The notes: generated by a model not told the origin, from the sequence alone. A stretch of 37,814 bases of DNA from Gallionella sp. (GCA_030700315.1 JAUYJO010000065.1:1-37814); one strand, 5' to 3'. Positions 15,835-26,287 are shown, counted from the first letter of the stretch. A program made the numbers and translations.

Positions 15835-18509
15835 ATCAGCGTCTTCAACTGATACAACCGCTCCAACGCATCCTTCGGACTCAATTCATCCGGCTGCAAT
15901 TCGCGCAGTGACTTTAACACCGGATGCTCTTCCGGTTCCGGCATCTCCAGTTCCGGCATCTCCGATTTTTTGTCGAACAGATCGCCCTGCGGATTTTGTG
16001 CGGCACTGCTCTGTTCCAGTTTGACAAGTTGTTTCTTCGCGGCGCGGATGACGCTGTTCGGCACGCCCGCCAGCGCGGCGACTTGCAGGCCGTAGCTCTG
16101 GCTGGCGGCACCTTCGTTGACGCTGTGCAGGAACACGATGCTGTGCTGGTGTTCGATGGCGGCGAGGTGGACGTTGGCGAGCTGGGCGAATTCTTCGGCG
16201 AGGCGCGTGAGTTCGAAATAATGCGTGGCGAACAGGGTGTAGCTGCGGTTCTTTTCCAGCAGGTGGCGTGCGATGGCGTAGGCGAGGGCTAAGCCGTCGA
16301 AGGTGGAGGTGCCGCGCCCGATCTCATCCACCAGCACCAGACTTTTTTCCGTGGCGTTGTGCAGGATGTTGGCGGCTTCTGTCATCTCGACCATGAAGGT
16401 GGAACGTCCGCTGGCGAGGTCGTCGGATGCGCCGATGCGCGTGAATATCTGGTCGGTCTCGCCGAGCGTTGCTGTTTGTGCAGGAACGAAACAGCCGACA
16501 TGCGCGAGCAGCGCGATCAGCGCGACCTGGCGCATGTAGGTGGATTTACCGCCCATGTTCGGGCCGGTAATCAGCAGCATCTTGCGCGCAGCGTGCAGGT
16601 CGGTGTCGTTGGCGATGAAGTTCTCGATTTGCGCTTCCACCACCGGATGGCGGCCTTGCGTGATTTCTATTTGCGTGTCGTCGCTGAACTGTGGCGCGCT
16701 GAAATTCAGCGTGGCGGCGCGCTCGGCGAAGGTGGCAAGCACATCGAGTTCGGCGATGGCGGCGGCGATGCGTTGCAGTTGCGGGATGAACGGCGCGAGC
16801 TGGTCGAGCAGTTGTTCGTAGAGGAATTTCTCGCGCGCCAGCGCGCGGTCGTTGGCGGACAGCGCCTTGTCTTCGAAGGTCTTGAGTTCCGGCGTGATGT
16901 AGCGCTCGGCGTTCTTCAGCGTCTGGCGGCGGCGGTAATCGTCCGGCACGTTCACGGACTGGGCCGCGCTCACTTCAATGTAGAAACCATGCACGCGGTT
17001 GTATTCGACTTTCAGCGTGGCGATGCCGGTGCGCGCGCGTTCGCGCGCTTCCAGCGCCAGCAGGAAATCGCCGCAGTTGGTCTGGATGCCTCTTAGCTCA
17101 TCTAACTCCGCATCAAAGCCGTCGGCGATCACGCCGCCTTCGCGCAGCACCGAGGAGGGTTCGGGTTTCAGGGAAGTTTGCAGGATGGTGACGAGATTCG
17201 TGTCGTTTTGCAATGCATCGGCGAGGCTGGCAATCAGCGAGCGGTTTTGTAGGTCGGGTTTCCCCGCAAGGGGGAGGCAGGTGGGTTCCCCGCTGCTGCG
17301 CAGCGACCCTTCCGCTCCCAACCCGACATCATTATTGCCGTGTCGGGTCAGAACCCGAACCACAAGTGCGGTTTGCAGTTGCGGCAAGGCCAGCAGCGTG
17401 TCGCGCAGGCCGGACAGATCACGCGGTCTTGCGCTGCGCAGGGCGATGCGTGCGGTGATGCGTTCCACATCGACACAGGGTTTGAGGTGGTCGTGGGCGG
17501 CACGGTGCAGCCCGCTCAGTTGTTCCACCGCACCCAGCCTTGCCCCCAGCACCGTGCGGTCACGCAGCGGGTGATGCAGCCAGTTCGCCAGCAAACGGCT
17601 GCCCATGTGGGTCGCGCAGGTGTCGAGCAGCGACAGCAGGGTGGGGGCGGGTTCGCCGCGCAGGGTCTGGGTAATCTCCAGGTTGCGCCGCGTCGCGGCA
17701 TCCATGCGCACGTAACGATCGGCGCTATACACCTGCAGACTACGAATGTGGTTGATGGCCTGGCCTTGCGTGAGCTTGGCGTAGCCGAGCAAGGCACCGG
17801 CGGCTTCCAGGCCCACGCTAAAATTATCGCAGCCGAATCCGGCCAGGTCGAGCGTGGCGAACTGCTGGCACAGCGCGCGGCGCGCCGTTTCCAGTTCAAA
17901 GTGCCAGTCGGGCAGCGATTTCAGCGCGGCGTGGCTATTGGCTTGCAGGGCGGCATTTTCGGCATGCAGAATTTCGGAGGGTTGCAGGCGTTCCAATTCG
18001 GCGGGCAGGTTGTCGGCGGAAGTTTCGCAAACGCGGAATTGCCCCGAGGCGAGATTCAGCCAAGCCAGGCCCAGCTTGCCGCTGCGTTGATGCAGCGCCA
18101 GTAGCAGACAGTCGCGCTTTTCTTCCAGCAAGGCGGAATCGGTGACGGTACCGGGGGTGACGATGCGCACTACTTTGCGCTCGACCGGGCCTTTGCTGGT
18201 GGCGGGGTCGCCGATCTGCTCGCAGATCGCCACCGATTCGCCGAGTTTGACCAGACGCGCCAGGTATTGCTCGGCGGCGTGATAAGGGACACCCGCCATC
18301 CTTATCGGCTGCCCGTTGGATGTGCCGCGCTGCGTCAGCGTGATGTCGAGCAGCTTGGCGGCGCGCACCGCATCTTCGTGGAACAGCTCATAGAAATCCC
18401 CCATGCGGTAGAACAGCAGCATGTCGGGATGCTCTGCCTTGATGCGCAAATATTGCTGCATCATCGGCGTGTGAGCCGGTTCTTTGATTTCTTTATTCAC
18501 ATTGCCCAA
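15831..18509 (-). CDS. mutS: DNA mismatch repair ATPase MutS with a repeat-derived insertion
   Basis: MutS recognises base mismatches and recruits MutL. Its 892 residues include mismatch-reading Phe39-x-Glu41 in RMGDFYELF, connector, lever and clamp domains, Walker [10 protein letters not shown] at 649-657 and Walker [13 protein letters not shown] near 725. The family is usually about 850-860 residues; the excess is explained by residues 383-421, which are encoded by a 117-bp repeat element (17248-17364) placed in frame in the lever region. Removing it rejoins LPQLQTAL directly with NRSLIASL. The stop TAG lies in the CTAG target duplication of a MITE. The start is uncertain: TTG 18509 and GTG 18500 both precede the conserved HTPMMQQYL block. 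Confidence 0.95.
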   Translation of the reverse strand: MGNVNKEIKEPAHTPMMQQYLRIKAEHPDMLLFYRMGDFYELFHEDAVRAAKLLDITLTQRGTSNGQPIRMAGVPYHAAEQYLARLVKLGESVAICEQIGDPATSKGPVERKVVRIVTPGTVTDSALLEEKRDCLLLALHQRSGKLGLAWLNLASGQFRVCETSADNLPAELERLQPSEILHAENAALQANSHAALKSLPDWHFELETARRALCQQFATLDLAGFGCDNFSVGLEAAGALLGYAKLTQGQAINHIRSLQVYSADRYVRMDAATRRNLEITQTLRGEPAPTLLSLLDTCATHMGSRLLANWLHHPLRDRTVLGARLGAVEQLSGLHRAAHDHLKPCVDVERITARIALRSARPRDLSGLRDTLLALPQLQTALVVRVLTRHGNNDVGLGAEGSLRSSGEPTCLPLAGKPDLQNRSLIASLADALQNDTNLVTILQTSLKPEPSSVLREGGVIADGFDAELDELRGIQTNCGDFLLALEARERARTGIATLKVEYNRVHGFYIEVSAAQSVNVPDDYRRRQTLKNAERYITPELKTFEDKALSANDRALAREKFLYEQLLDQLAPFIPQLQRIAAAIAELDVLATFAERAATLNFSAPQFSDDTQIEITQGRHPVVEAQIENFIANDTDLHAARKMLLITGPNMGGKSTYMRQVALIALLAHVGCFVPAQTATLGETDQIFTRIGASDDLASGRSTFMVEMTEAANILHNATEKSLVLVDEIGRGTSTFDGLALAYAIARHLLEKNRSYTLFATHYFELTRLAEEFAQLANVHLAAIEHQHSIVFLHSVNEGAASQSYGLQVAALAGVPNSVIRAAKKQLVKLEQSSAAQNPQGDLFDKKSEMPELEMPEPEEHPVLKSLRELQPDELSPKDALERLYQLKTLI
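17248..17364. repeat. 117-bp palindromic repeat element inserted in the mutS coding sequence
   Basis: The ends are imperfect inverted repeats, TGTAGGTCGGGTT at 17248-17260 and AACCCGAACCACA at 17352-17364. Internal copies of the same words occur: AACCCGAC at 17320-17327 and the hairpin TCGGGT/ACCCGA at 17343-17358. The length is exactly 39 codons and contains no stop in the mutS frame. Similar TGTAGGTCGGGTT palindromes are a familiar type of intergenic repeat in proteobacteria; finding one inside a gene is unusual. Confidence 0.75.
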
Positions 18510-18602
18510 TTGTTTAACGTTTGCCGTTCCCGGAACTTCCGCCAGTGTAAGGGTTTTTTATCGGTCAGAATGCATGGGCATTGGCAGCAGAGCCCGCATA
18601 GC

Positions 18603-18628
18603 GCGAAGGGCAATCACTTGCCCTTCGC
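18603..18628 (-). terminator. Strong hairpin overlapping a stop codon
   Basis: A perfect 11-base-pair stem GCGAAGGGCAA/TTGCCCTTCGC with the four-base loop TCAC (18614-18617). The loop holds the TGA stop of the small membrane-protein gene. No U-tract follows, so it is either a weak terminator or an RNA-stabilising hairpin before mutS. Confidence 0.45.
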
Positions 18629-18913
18629 TTGATCGGAAGAGGCGGCAAGGTGTTCCGCCTTGGCCTCTTTTTTGGCCTTGTCTGAGCGAAGACGAGTCCA
18701 TACGATATAGAGTATCAGTCCAGCGACGGCAAGATAGGCACCCAGCCACGCTTCGTAACCCTGTCGCGTATCTTGTCCGGTAGGCAAGGAAAACACGCCA
18801 ATGGCAATCGATACGAGCACGATCACGCCGCCATGTAATATCTGGACAGGTCGAGGCGGAACATATTTTTCCATTTTCTCCTTGATAAGGAGATCGAGTT
18901 TCGGGTCGTTCAT
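18614..18913 (-). CDS. Small membrane protein with two membrane segments
   Basis: A 99-residue protein of unknown function. A charged N-terminus (MNDPKLDLLIKEKMEKYVPP) is followed by two membrane segments at about residues 25-44 (ILHGGVIVLVSIAIGVFSL) and 58-75 (WLGAYLAVAGLILYIVW), then a Lys/Glu/Ala-rich cytoplasmic tail. I do not recognise a family. ATG 18913 is preferred over a TTG six bases upstream. It lies upstream of mutS on the same strand with 104 bases between them. The gene is probably real, given its clean two-helix pattern and lack of overlap. Confidence 0.65.
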   Translation of the reverse strand: MNDPKLDLLIKEKMEKYVPPRPVQILHGGVIVLVSIAIGVFSLPTGQDTRQGYEAWLGAYLAVAGLILYIVWTRLRSDKAKKEAKAEHLAASSDQAKGK

Positions 18914-19021
18914 AGTCAATTTGCCGGATATGTAAAGTGCCTGCGATTCTACGTCAAAGCAGGTGGAAATAAAAAATCATAAGGGAATTTTTGGGTAAAT
19001 GGCCGCGTGCGTCATGATGCC

Positions 19022-19663
19022 TCAGCTGATCTTGACCACGATGTCGTGCAGCGTGTTGGCGCATTGCGCCATATGCTCGGCGGCGTTGGTCAGGTGTCGG
19101 TAGATCTCGCGGCGCTTGAACATGTTGATGTAGTCGTCGCCCTCGAACAGCGTGGGCAGTACCACGCGATACAGTTTCTCGGCATAGCGCTCGGCTTTGC
19201 GCGCCGCGTCGGCGTCCAGTGCGGCGCTGGCGGGTATCGTGCCAAGCTTGGCAAAGCCGTTGGCCAGCGCATCGACGCCATCTTTGATGCAGCGCGAAAT
19301 GTCGCGCATGAAGTTGTCCGGCTCGACGCCGAGCACATCCATCTCATGCACGGTGGTCTTGCAGTACATCACGATGTCATCGAGGCTCATGATCGCGCGG
19401 TAGATGTCCTCGCGGTCGATGGGCGTCGAGAACGCCTCGTTCAGCTCATGCAGGTTGCGCACCTTGATGCCGTCGGCCTCATGCACGTCCTGCTTGAGCG
19501 CCTCGGCAATAGCCGGGTCGCCGTGCTCCATATATTCGACCAGCAGGTTGACCGTGTGCGCAACCTTGAGGTTCTGCTCGGTCAGCATGCGGAAGAAGTC
19601 CGGCATCTTGGGAAAAACCCGATCGAGAATGATCGCCAGCAATGTTTTGGATGCTTCTGTCAT
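19022..19663 (-). CDS. DUF47 PhoU-like phosphate transport accessory protein
   Basis: A 213-residue all-helical cytosolic protein of the DUF47 (PhoU-like, sometimes called Pit accessory protein) family. Typical features are the N-terminal FFRMLTEQNLKVAHTVNLLVEYM helix, the HEADGIKVRNLHELNEAFSTPIDREDIYRAI block with acidic metal-binding residues, and the C-terminal KRREIYRHLTNAAEHMAQCANTLHDIVVKIS. Its start is 12 bases after the pit stop codon on the same strand, the classic arrangement. Members modulate the activity of Pit carriers. Confidence 0.93.
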   Translation of the reverse strand: MTEASKTLLAIILDRVFPKMPDFFRMLTEQNLKVAHTVNLLVEYMEHGDPAIAEALKQDVHEADGIKVRNLHELNEAFSTPIDREDIYRAIMSLDDIVMYCKTTVHEMDVLGVEPDNFMRDISRCIKDGVDALANGFAKLGTIPASAALDADAARKAERYAEKLYRVVLPTLFEGDDYINMFKRREIYRHLTNAAEHMAQCANTLHDIVVKIS

Positions 19664-19675
19664 GGCATATGCTCC

Positions 19676-20707
19676 TCAGAGAAAAGCTTGGGCAACAAAA
19701 TAGCAGCAGATCGACATCAATGCTGCGCCGGGTATCGTGATCAGCCAGGTGGTGACGATCTCGCGCGCCTTGCTCCAGCGCACCGCCTTGGGGCGTTCGG
19801 ATGCGCCGATGCCCATGATCGACGAGGCGACCACATGCGTTGTCGAGACCGGCGCGCCCGCCAGGGATGAGGCGAAGATCACGCCGGCGGCAGTCATCTG
19901 CGAATCCAGCGCATGCAGCGGGCGGATTTTGTAAATAGAAAAACCCAGTGTGCGCACGATCTGCCAGCCACCGGAGAGAATGCCCAGCGTGATGGTTATC
20001 GAGCAGGCCAGCATCACCCAGAACGGTATTTCAAAGGTGGGGATGAAGCCGCCCAGCACCAGTACCAGCGTCAGGATGCCCATGCTCTTCTGCGCATCGT
20101 TGGCGCCGTGCGAAAAAGCCAGCCCGGCCGAAGTGGCGAATTGCAGGTAGCGCAAGTCCCGGTTGATCGACGGGTGCGCGCCGCGCAGCAACGCCATCAT
20201 GGTTTTGTGCAGCCCGTAGCCGACCCAGAAACCGATCAGCGGCGACAGGATCAGGGCGACCAGCACCTTGGCGACGCCGGTCAGGTGGCCATGCAACAGA
20301 TCGTCGAAACCCCACGATACATGGCTGGCTCCCGCTGCCACCATCACCACGCCAGCCAGCCCGCCGACCAGCGCATGCGAGGACGAGGAAGGGATGCCGC
20401 GCCACCAGGTCAGCAGGTTCCACGCAATCGCGCCGAGCAGGCCGCAGAACACGATGGTCAGCGCCGTCACCCGGTCGAGGTCGTCCAGCGTGACAAATTT
20501 TCCGATGGTGTTGGCCACCGCCGTACCACCCAGCAACGGCCCGAGGAATTCGAAGAAGGCAACTACCAGCACCGCCTGCACCGGCGTCATCGCGCGCGAG
20601 GCGATCACCGTCGCGATGATGTTGGCCGCGTCGTGGAAGCCATTGGTGTACTCGAACAGCAGCACCACAATGATGGTGGCGATAGCCAGGACGAGGATGG
20701 TGTCCAT
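19676..20707 (-). CDS. pit: Low-affinity inorganic phosphate transporter Pit
   Basis: A 343-residue inner-membrane carrier of the PiT family that moves metal-phosphate with protons. The two inverted signature motifs are visible: GFHDAAN at about residues 23-29 and the later SHGANDAQKSMGIL, each in a half-repeat of about five membrane segments. PSSSSHALVGGLAG and GAPVSTTHVVASSIMG are the paired re-entrant segments. It is shorter than E. coli PitA (499) because it lacks the large central loop, as in many bacterial Pit proteins paired with DUF47. It follows suhB by 24 bases and precedes the DUF47 gene by 12, suggesting an operon. Confidence 0.95.
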   Translation of the reverse strand: MDTILVLAIATIIVVLLFEYTNGFHDAANIIATVIASRAMTPVQAVLVVAFFEFLGPLLGGTAVANTIGKFVTLDDLDRVTALTIVFCGLLGAIAWNLLTWWRGIPSSSSHALVGGLAGVVMVAAGASHVSWGFDDLLHGHLTGVAKVLVALILSPLIGFWVGYGLHKTMMALLRGAHPSINRDLRYLQFATSAGLAFSHGANDAQKSMGILTLVLVLGGFIPTFEIPFWVMLACSITITLGILSGGWQIVRTLGFSIYKIRPLHALDSQMTAAGVIFASSLAGAPVSTTHVVASSIMGIGASERPKAVRWSKAREIVTTWLITIPGAALMSICCYFVAQAFL

Positions 20708-20731
20708 GCCGTCGCCAGCCCGTAGTGCTTG

Positions 20732-21529
20732 TTAGCCTTTTAATTCCGCAGTCAGATGCGGTTTGATGACATCCAGCAACAGCGGGTGGATGTTGGGATT
20801 GCCCGCGCAGAGATGGCCGGTCTTGAGGAAGGTATCGGAACCGTACAGATCGCTGACCATACCGCCCGCCTCGGTGATCAGCAGGCAACCGGCGGCGATG
20901 TCCCACGGCTTGAGCCCGGTCTCGAAAAAGCCGTCATAGCGTCCCGCCGCCATCCACGCCAGATCCAGCGCGGCAGAGCCGGGGCGGCGCAGGCCGGCAG
21001 TTTTCTGGATAAGTTCTTTGAAGATCGCCAGGTAAGCATCCATATGCTCGAACCGGGTATAGGGAAAACCGGTGCCGATCAGGCTGTCGGCAAGGTGCAG
21101 GCGTTTGGTGACGCGCAGGCGCTTGTCGTTGAGAAACGCACCGCGCCCGCGCGTGGCGGTGAACAGCTCGTTTTTGGTCGGATCGTATACCACCGCCTGG
21201 GTAATGATGCCCTTGTGCTGCAAGGCGATGGATACTGAATATTGCGGAAGGCCGTGCAAAAAGTTAGTCGTGCCGTCCAGCGGATCGATGATCCACAGGA
21301 ACTCCGACTCGCCTTGAGCGCCGCTCTCTTCTGCCAGAATAGCATGCCCCGGATAAGCTTCCAGCAAAGTCTGGATGATGGTCTGCTCGGCGGCGCGATC
21401 CACCTCGCTGACGAAATCCGCATGGGATTTTTTGGTGATGGTGAGGTGGTCTATCTTGTCGGCGGAACGGTGAATCAGGTTGCCGGCGCGACGTGCGGCC
21501 TTCACCGCGATGTTGAGCATGGGATGCAT
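20732..21529 (-). CDS. suhB: Inositol-1-monophosphatase SuhB
   Basis: A 265-residue Mg-dependent phosphatase of the IMPase family; in proteobacteria SuhB also binds RNA polymerase and supports rRNA antitermination. Metal ligands are visible: Glu67 in ILAEESG, Asp82 and Asp85 in [10 protein letters not shown], and Asp210 in KPWDIAAG. The N-terminus [16 protein letters not shown] is typical of SuhB, and the length matches. An AAGG sequence about ten bases before the ATG can serve for ribosome binding. It probably heads the pit-DUF47 transcript. Its promoter region abuts a degraded group II intron tail. Confidence 0.94.
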   Translation of the reverse strand: MHPMLNIAVKAARRAGNLIHRSADKIDHLTITKKSHADFVSEVDRAAEQTIIQTLLEAYPGHAILAEESGAQGESEFLWIIDPLDGTTNFLHGLPQYSVSIALQHKGIITQAVVYDPTKNELFTATRGRGAFLNDKRLRVTKRLHLADSLIGTGFPYTRFEHMDAYLAIFKELIQKTAGLRRPGSAALDLAWMAAGRYDGFFETGLKPWDIAAGCLLITEAGGMVSDLYGSDTFLKTGHLCAGNPNIHPLLLDVIKPHLTAELKG

Positions 21530-21624
21530 ATGGATACGACCTTTTTAATGAGCTATAAATTTCAGGGCGCATTTTAGCGTGTAAGGTGCAATAATCCCAA
21601 ATAATCCCTCAATACAAAATTGCG

Positions 21625-21740
21625 ATAAGGGTAGAGCAAGGCTTCCGCCCTCCCCTCACTCGGAACCGTGCGTGCGTTTCTCCCACATTCGGCTCGCACG
21701 GTTGTGGCTTCCTCGCCATGAAGTCCGAATTTCAACGAGG
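21625..21740 (-). mobile_element. 3' remnant of a group II intron (domains V-VI)
   Basis: On the minus strand a domain V-like hairpin runs from GAGCCG (21690-21695) to CGGTTC (21663-21668), 33 bases long, with the AGC triad and a central CG bulge before the closing helix. It is followed by a domain VI-like GAGGGGAGGGCGGAAGCC and the end CTACCCTTAT near 21625. The 21711-21740 stretch forms a further stem (CCTCG/CGAGG), perhaps the end of domain IV. No reverse transcriptase gene and no upstream domains are present, so the intron is dead. The AA/CA mismatch in domain V is a sign of decay. Confidence 0.65.
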
Positions 21741-21751
21741 CCCCATAATCG

Positions 21752-22162
21752 ATGCAAATATCCAAGCACATTACTATCCCCGACGCCGAGATCGAATTGC
21801 ATGCGATCCGCGCTCGGGGTGCGGGCGGGCAGAACGTCAACAAGGTCTCTACCGCGATTCATCTACGCTTTGACATCAATGCGTCATCTTTGCCGGATGA
21901 CTACAAGGAAAAACTCCGGCAACTGAGCGACCGGCGCATTTCCGGCGATGGGGTAATCATCATCAAAGCGCAGCGCTATCGCAGCCAGGAAAAGAACCGG
22001 GAAGATGCGCTTGCGCGGCTTCAGGCTTTGATCAGAAACGCAGGCATCACGCCCAAGAAACGCACCGCAACCAAGCCGACAAAAGCTTCAAAAGCAAGGC
22101 GGCTGGAGGGCAAAACCCAACGCGGCCAACTGAAAGCGTTGCGGGGAAAAGTCGGCGACTAA
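21752..22162 (+). CDS. arfB: Alternative ribosome-rescue factor ArfB (YaeJ)
   Basis: A 136-residue peptidyl-tRNA hydrolase that frees ribosomes stalled on broken messages. The N-terminal domain carries the catalytic GGQ at residues 25-27 in [10 protein letters not shown], then the [11 protein letters not shown] and [21 protein letters not shown] blocks. The C-terminal tail (about 105-136) is Lys/Arg-rich, [20 protein letters not shown], and in the family inserts into the empty mRNA channel. Length equals that of the family (about 140), far shorter than RF1/RF2. The possible ribosome-binding site GAGG (21737-21740) is part of the intron remnant's last stem. Confidence 0.95.
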   Translation: MQISKHITIPDAEIELHAIRARGAGGQNVNKVSTAIHLRFDINASSLPDDYKEKLRQLSDRRISGDGVIIIKAQRYRSQEKNREDALARLQALIRNAGITPKKRTATKPTKASKARRLEGKTQRGQLKALRGKVGD

Positions 22163-22190
22163 GGATGGTCTCTAATTCGATTTCTCTATT

Positions 22191-22218
22191 GTAGGGGCGC
22201 GATTTATCGCGCCCCTAC
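22191..22218. repeat. Perfect GC-rich hairpin between arfB and cysK
   Basis: A 12-base-pair stem GTAGGGGCGCGA/TCGCGCCCCTAC with a TTTA loop. It lies between the converging ends of arfB and cysK and may act as a two-way terminator, but there is no U-tract on either side. Hairpins of this exact type recur between genes in many bacterial genomes. Confidence 0.7.
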
Positions 22219-22222
22219 GAAA

Positions 22223-23200
<978 letters not shown>

Positions 23201-23284
23201 GTGTGCCTCCAGCTTTGTTTTTATCTTTCCCCTCGCCCCTCACCAGCAAGCGCAACAGAGACACGGATCAAGCGTTCAAAATGC

Positions 23285-23310
23285 AAAAAGCCGGACATAT
23301 CCGGCTTTTT
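23285..23310 (-). terminator. Terminator of the ribosomal-protein operon
   Basis: A perfect 11-base-pair stem AAAAAGCCGGA/TCCGGCTTTTT with a four-base loop, 50 bases after the rplQ stop. Symmetric A and T runs would let it work in both directions. Confidence 0.92.
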
Positions 23311-23361
23311 GTTTAGCGCTGAACCATCCTTCGACTCACTCAGGATGAAAGTGTGTGTTGG

Positions 23362-23748
23362 CTACTCAGCCTCAACGGCGGTCATTTCTGCCGGACGATC
23401 CATCAGCTCGATCAGCGCCATCGGGGCATTGTCGCCCTGGCGAAAACCAAACTTGAGAATGCGCAGGTAGCCGCCGTTGCGTGCCGCATAGCGCGGGCCA
23501 AGCTCGTCGAACAGCTTGGTCACCATTTCACGGTCACGCAAACGGGCAAATGCCAGACGGCGATTAGCCAGGCTCGGAGTCTTGCCCAGCGTCAGGATAG
23601 GCTCCGCGACGCGGCGCAGTTCCTTGGCCTTGGGCAGCGTGGTCTTGATGAGTTCGTGGCGCAACAGCGACACGGTCATGTTGCGGAACATCGCCAGACG
23701 GTGGCTGCTGGTGCGGTTAAGTTTTCTTAAACCTGAACGGTGACGCAT
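23362..23748 (-). CDS. rplQ: 50S ribosomal protein L17
   Basis: A 128-residue 23S rRNA-binding protein of the large subunit near the tunnel exit. It has the family N-terminus [20 protein letters not shown] and the C-terminal block [20 protein letters not shown]. It is the last gene of the alpha operon, 58 bases after rpoA, and is followed by a strong terminator. The acidic tail ([10 protein letters not shown]) slightly exceeds that of E. coli L17 (127 residues). Confidence 0.97.
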   Translation of the reverse strand: MRHRSGLRKLNRTSSHRLAMFRNMTVSLLRHELIKTTLPKAKELRRVAEPILTLGKTPSLANRRLAFARLRDREMVTKLFDELGPRYAARNGGYLRILKFGFRQGDNAPMALIELMDRPAEMTAVEAE

Positions 23749-23806
23749 GATTTGCCTCTCTTGATTCTAATTTTCTTAAATTTCTATCTTTTTCTATTGC
23801 TCTGCT

Positions 23807-24775
23807 TTAAGCAACAGCTACAGGCCAGTTTTCCAGCTTCATGCCCAGCGACAAGTTGTGCTCGGCAAGAACCTGCTTGATTTCGTTGAGCGACTTGCGA
23901 CCCAGATTCGGGGTACGCAGCAAATCGTTCTCGGTGTATTGAATCAGGTCGCCGATGTAGTGGATGCTTTGCGCCTTCAGGCAGTTGGAAGAACGCGGAG
24001 TCAGCTCCAGATCGTCCACCGGACGCAACAGGATCGGGTCAACCTTGGGCGCTTGAATTTTTTCGACAACCGGCTCAGTGCCTTCCAAAGCTGCAAACAC
24101 GGAGAATTGATCGACCAGAATGCGCGCTGCGTTGCGTATCGCCTGTTCGGGGTCAATGGCGCCATTGGTTTCGATGTGCATCACCAGCTTATCGAGGTCG
24201 GTGCGCTGCTCGACGCGCGCGCTTTCGACCGCATAACTGACGCGACTGACCGGGCTGAACGATGCGTCCAGCGCGATATGGCCAACTGCGCGCGTTTCGC
24301 TTGACACCTGACGCGACATGGCCGGGATATAACCGCGTCCCTGCTCAACCTTGATTTGCATATCCAGTTTACCGCCTGCGGTCAAATGGGCAATCACATG
24401 ATCCGGGTTGACTATCTCGACATCGGCATTGCCGCTGATATCGGCAGCGGTCACTATGCCCTGGCCTTCTTTTTTAACGGTCAGCACCACTTCCGGCACA
24501 TTATGCAGGCGCAGCACCACGCCTTTCAGGTTCAGCAGGATATCCACGACATCTTCCTGCACACCATCGATGGTAGCGTACTCATGCAGCACGCCCGCCA
24601 TTCTCACTTCTGTCGGCGCGGCGCCGGGCATGGAAGATAACAGGATACGACGCAATGCATTGCCCAATGTGTGGCCGTAGCCGCGCTCAAAAGGCTCCAT
24701 CACCACCTTGGCCTGGGTGGCGGAAATCTTTTGCACATCAATGATGCGGGGCTTCAAAAATTCATTCTTATGCAT
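23807..24775 (-). CDS. rpoA: RNA polymerase alpha subunit
   Basis: A 322-residue subunit that assembles the polymerase core and contacts activators. The N-terminal dimerisation domain (1-235) includes [21 protein letters not shown]; the C-terminal domain (about 245-312) holds the DNA- and UP-element-binding surface with [29 protein letters not shown] and [13 protein letters not shown]. The CTD residues expected for UP-element contact, including the Arg and Asn in RSSNCLK, are present. It lies between rpsD (17 bases) and rplQ, the usual alpha-operon order. Confidence 0.98.
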   Translation of the reverse strand: MHKNEFLKPRIIDVQKISATQAKVVMEPFERGYGHTLGNALRRILLSSMPGAAPTEVRMAGVLHEYATIDGVQEDVVDILLNLKGVVLRLHNVPEVVLTVKKEGQGIVTAADISGNADVEIVNPDHVIAHLTAGGKLDMQIKVEQGRGYIPAMSRQVSSETRAVGHIALDASFSPVSRVSYAVESARVEQRTDLDKLVMHIETNGAIDPEQAIRNAARILVDQFSVFAALEGTEPVVEKIQAPKVDPILLRPVDDLELTPRSSNCLKAQSIHYIGDLIQYTENDLLRTPNLGRKSLNEIKQVLAEHNLSLGMKLENWPVAVA

Positions 24776-24792
24776 ACGCTACTCCGCGTGGA

Positions 24793-25422
24793 TTACTTGG
24801 AATACAACTCGACCACGAGATGCTCGTTGATGGTTGCAGGCAATTCGGCACGTTGCGGCTTGGCTTTGTACGTTCCCTTGAGGGCCTTGGTGTCCATTTC
24901 GATCCATTCCGGAAAACCGCGCTGCTCTGCGGCGGCGAGTGCCGCCTTAATACGCAGTTGTGCTTTGGATTTTTCGGCCACTTCAACCACGTCGCCGGGA
25001 CGCACTTGACAAGAAGGAATGTTGACGCGTCTGCCGTTCACCAGAACGCCATTGTGTCGAACCACCTGGCGTGCCTCGGCACGCGATGCGCCGAAGCCCA
25101 TGCGGTATGCCACGTTATCCAGGCGCGATTCCAAGTTCTGCAGCAGATTTTCGCCGGTAATGCCACGCTGGCTCTCCGCTTGCTTGTAGGTCAGGCGGAA
25201 CTGTCTCTCCAGCACACCATAAATACGGCGCACCTTCTGCTTTTCACGCAACTGACCACCGTACTCGGACAAGCGGGTGTTCTTTTTCTGACCGTGCTGG
25301 CCGGGCGGGTAGGCCCTGCGTTCAACAGCACATTTGTCGGTAAAACATTTCTCGCCCTTCAGGAACAGCTTTTCGCCTTCGCGGCGACACTGACGGCATT
25401 TTGCATCTAAATTTCTAGCCAA
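24793..25422 (-). CDS. rpsD: 30S ribosomal protein S4
   Basis: A 209-residue primary 16S rRNA-binding protein. Cysteines 9, 12, 26 and 31 form the zinc-binding (C+) N-terminal knuckle. The S4 RNA-binding domain is at about 97-160 with [23 protein letters not shown]. In many bacteria S4 represses its own alpha operon by binding the rpsM leader; here 59 bases separate rpmJ from rpsM, with no clear pseudoknot that I can confirm. Confidence 0.98.
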   Translation of the reverse strand: MARNLDAKCRQCRREGEKLFLKGEKCFTDKCAVERRAYPPGQHGQKKNTRLSEYGGQLREKQKVRRIYGVLERQFRLTYKQAESQRGITGENLLQNLESRLDNVAYRMGFGASRAEARQVVRHNGVLVNGRRVNIPSCQVRPGDVVEVAEKSKAQLRIKAALAAAEQRGFPEWIEMDTKALKGTYKAKPQRAELPATINEHLVVELYSK

Positions 25423-25442
25423 GATCGACTCCCAAAAAATTT

Positions 25443-25832
25443 TTAAATACGACGCTTTTTAGGCGGGCGGCAGCCGTTATGCGGAACCGGCGTAATATCC
25501 GAAATGCTGGTGATCTTAAAACCAGCCGCATTCAATGCGCGCACTGCTGACTCGCGCCCCGGGCCGGGACCCTTGATGCGCACTTCAAGGTTTTTAACGC
25601 CGCATTCGACAGCGGACTTACCCACTGTTTCAGCCGCCACCTGGGCCGCAAAGGGCGTGCTCTTGCGCGACCCCTTGAAGCCCTGCGCGCCACTGGTCGA
25701 CCATGCCAGAGTGTTGCCCTGGCGATCAGTGATAGTGACGATGGTGTTGTTAAAGGAAGCATGAACGTGCGCTATCCCTTCTGCTACGTTTTTCTTGACT
25801 TTCTTGCGCACCTTCGTGCTTGGCTTGGCCAT
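25443..25832 (-). CDS. rpsK: 30S ribosomal protein S11
   Basis: A 129-residue platform protein of the small subunit, where it helps hold mRNA near the Shine-Dalgarno helix. It shows the N-terminal basic arm ([14 protein letters not shown]), [33 protein letters not shown] and the C-terminal [11 protein letters not shown]. It lies 30 bases after rpsM and 20 before rpsD. Confidence 0.98.
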   Translation of the reverse strand: MAKPSTKVRKKVKKNVAEGIAHVHASFNNTIVTITDRQGNTLAWSTSGAQGFKGSRKSTPFAAQVAAETVGKSAVECGVKNLEVRIKGPGPGRESAVRALNAAGFKITSISDITPVPHNGCRPPKKRRI

Positions 25833-25862
25833 AATCTAATCCTCTAATGCGTTATAGCAAAC

Positions 25863-26228
25863 TTACTTCTTGGCGCCGGCAATCGCCTTGCGCGGCCCCT
25901 TGCGGGTGCGCGCGTTGGTGCGGGTGCGCTGGCCACGGCACGGCAAACCGCGACGATGGCGCAAGCCGCGATAGCAGCCCAGATCCATCAGGCGCTTGAT
26001 GTTCATCGTCGTCTCGCGGCGCAGATCACCTTCCACCGTAAATTTGGCAACTTGTTCACGCAGCTTTTCTACTTCCGCGTCAGTCAAGTCTTTCATTTTA
26101 GTGCTGGAATTTACGCCAGCCGCCACGCAAACCTTCTGTGAGCGGTTGCGTCCGATACCGTAGATTGCAGTCAAGGCAATCACAGCGTGTTGATGGTTGG
26201 GGATATTGACCCCTGCAATACGTGCCAT
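25863..26228 (-). CDS. rpsM: 30S ribosomal protein S13
   Basis: A 121-residue head protein that contacts tRNA and bridges to the large subunit. The N-terminus [10 protein letters not shown], a helix-two-turn-helix [14 protein letters not shown] and the basic C-terminal tail with [19 protein letters not shown] are all typical. It begins the alpha-operon block, 59 bases after rpmJ. Confidence 0.98.
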   Translation of the reverse strand: MARIAGVNIPNHQHAVIALTAIYGIGRNRSQKVCVAAGVNSSTKMKDLTDAEVEKLREQVAKFTVEGDLRRETTMNIKRLMDLGCYRGLRHRRGLPCRGQRTRTNARTRKGPRKAIAGAKK

Positions 26229-26287
26229 GCAGCTACCCTATCTTTGAAAAGACGAAAATTATATCACCTGGAGCCGATTTAATTCAA

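Noticed and set aside
17241-17374. GCGGTTT at 17241-17247 and 17368-17374 as a target-site duplication of the mutS insertion
   Set aside because: Removing the element plus one copy would delete 127 bp and break the reading frame, so the repeat is more likely chance.
19007-19870. A 287-codon open frame on the plus strand
   Set aside because: Antisense to the DUF47 gene and the end of pit; rich in His, Gln and Arg as expected of a shadow frame.
21574-21843. An 89-codon open frame ending in YRNFVLRDYLGLLHLTR on the minus strand
   Set aside because: It reads through the group II intron remnant and into the antisense of arfB; such frames are common artefacts over domain V-VI and are not proteins.
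23329-23346. Short palindrome CATCCT...AGGATG between rplQ and cysK
   Set aside because: Too short to separate from chance and next to a clear terminator; no independent function can be argued.
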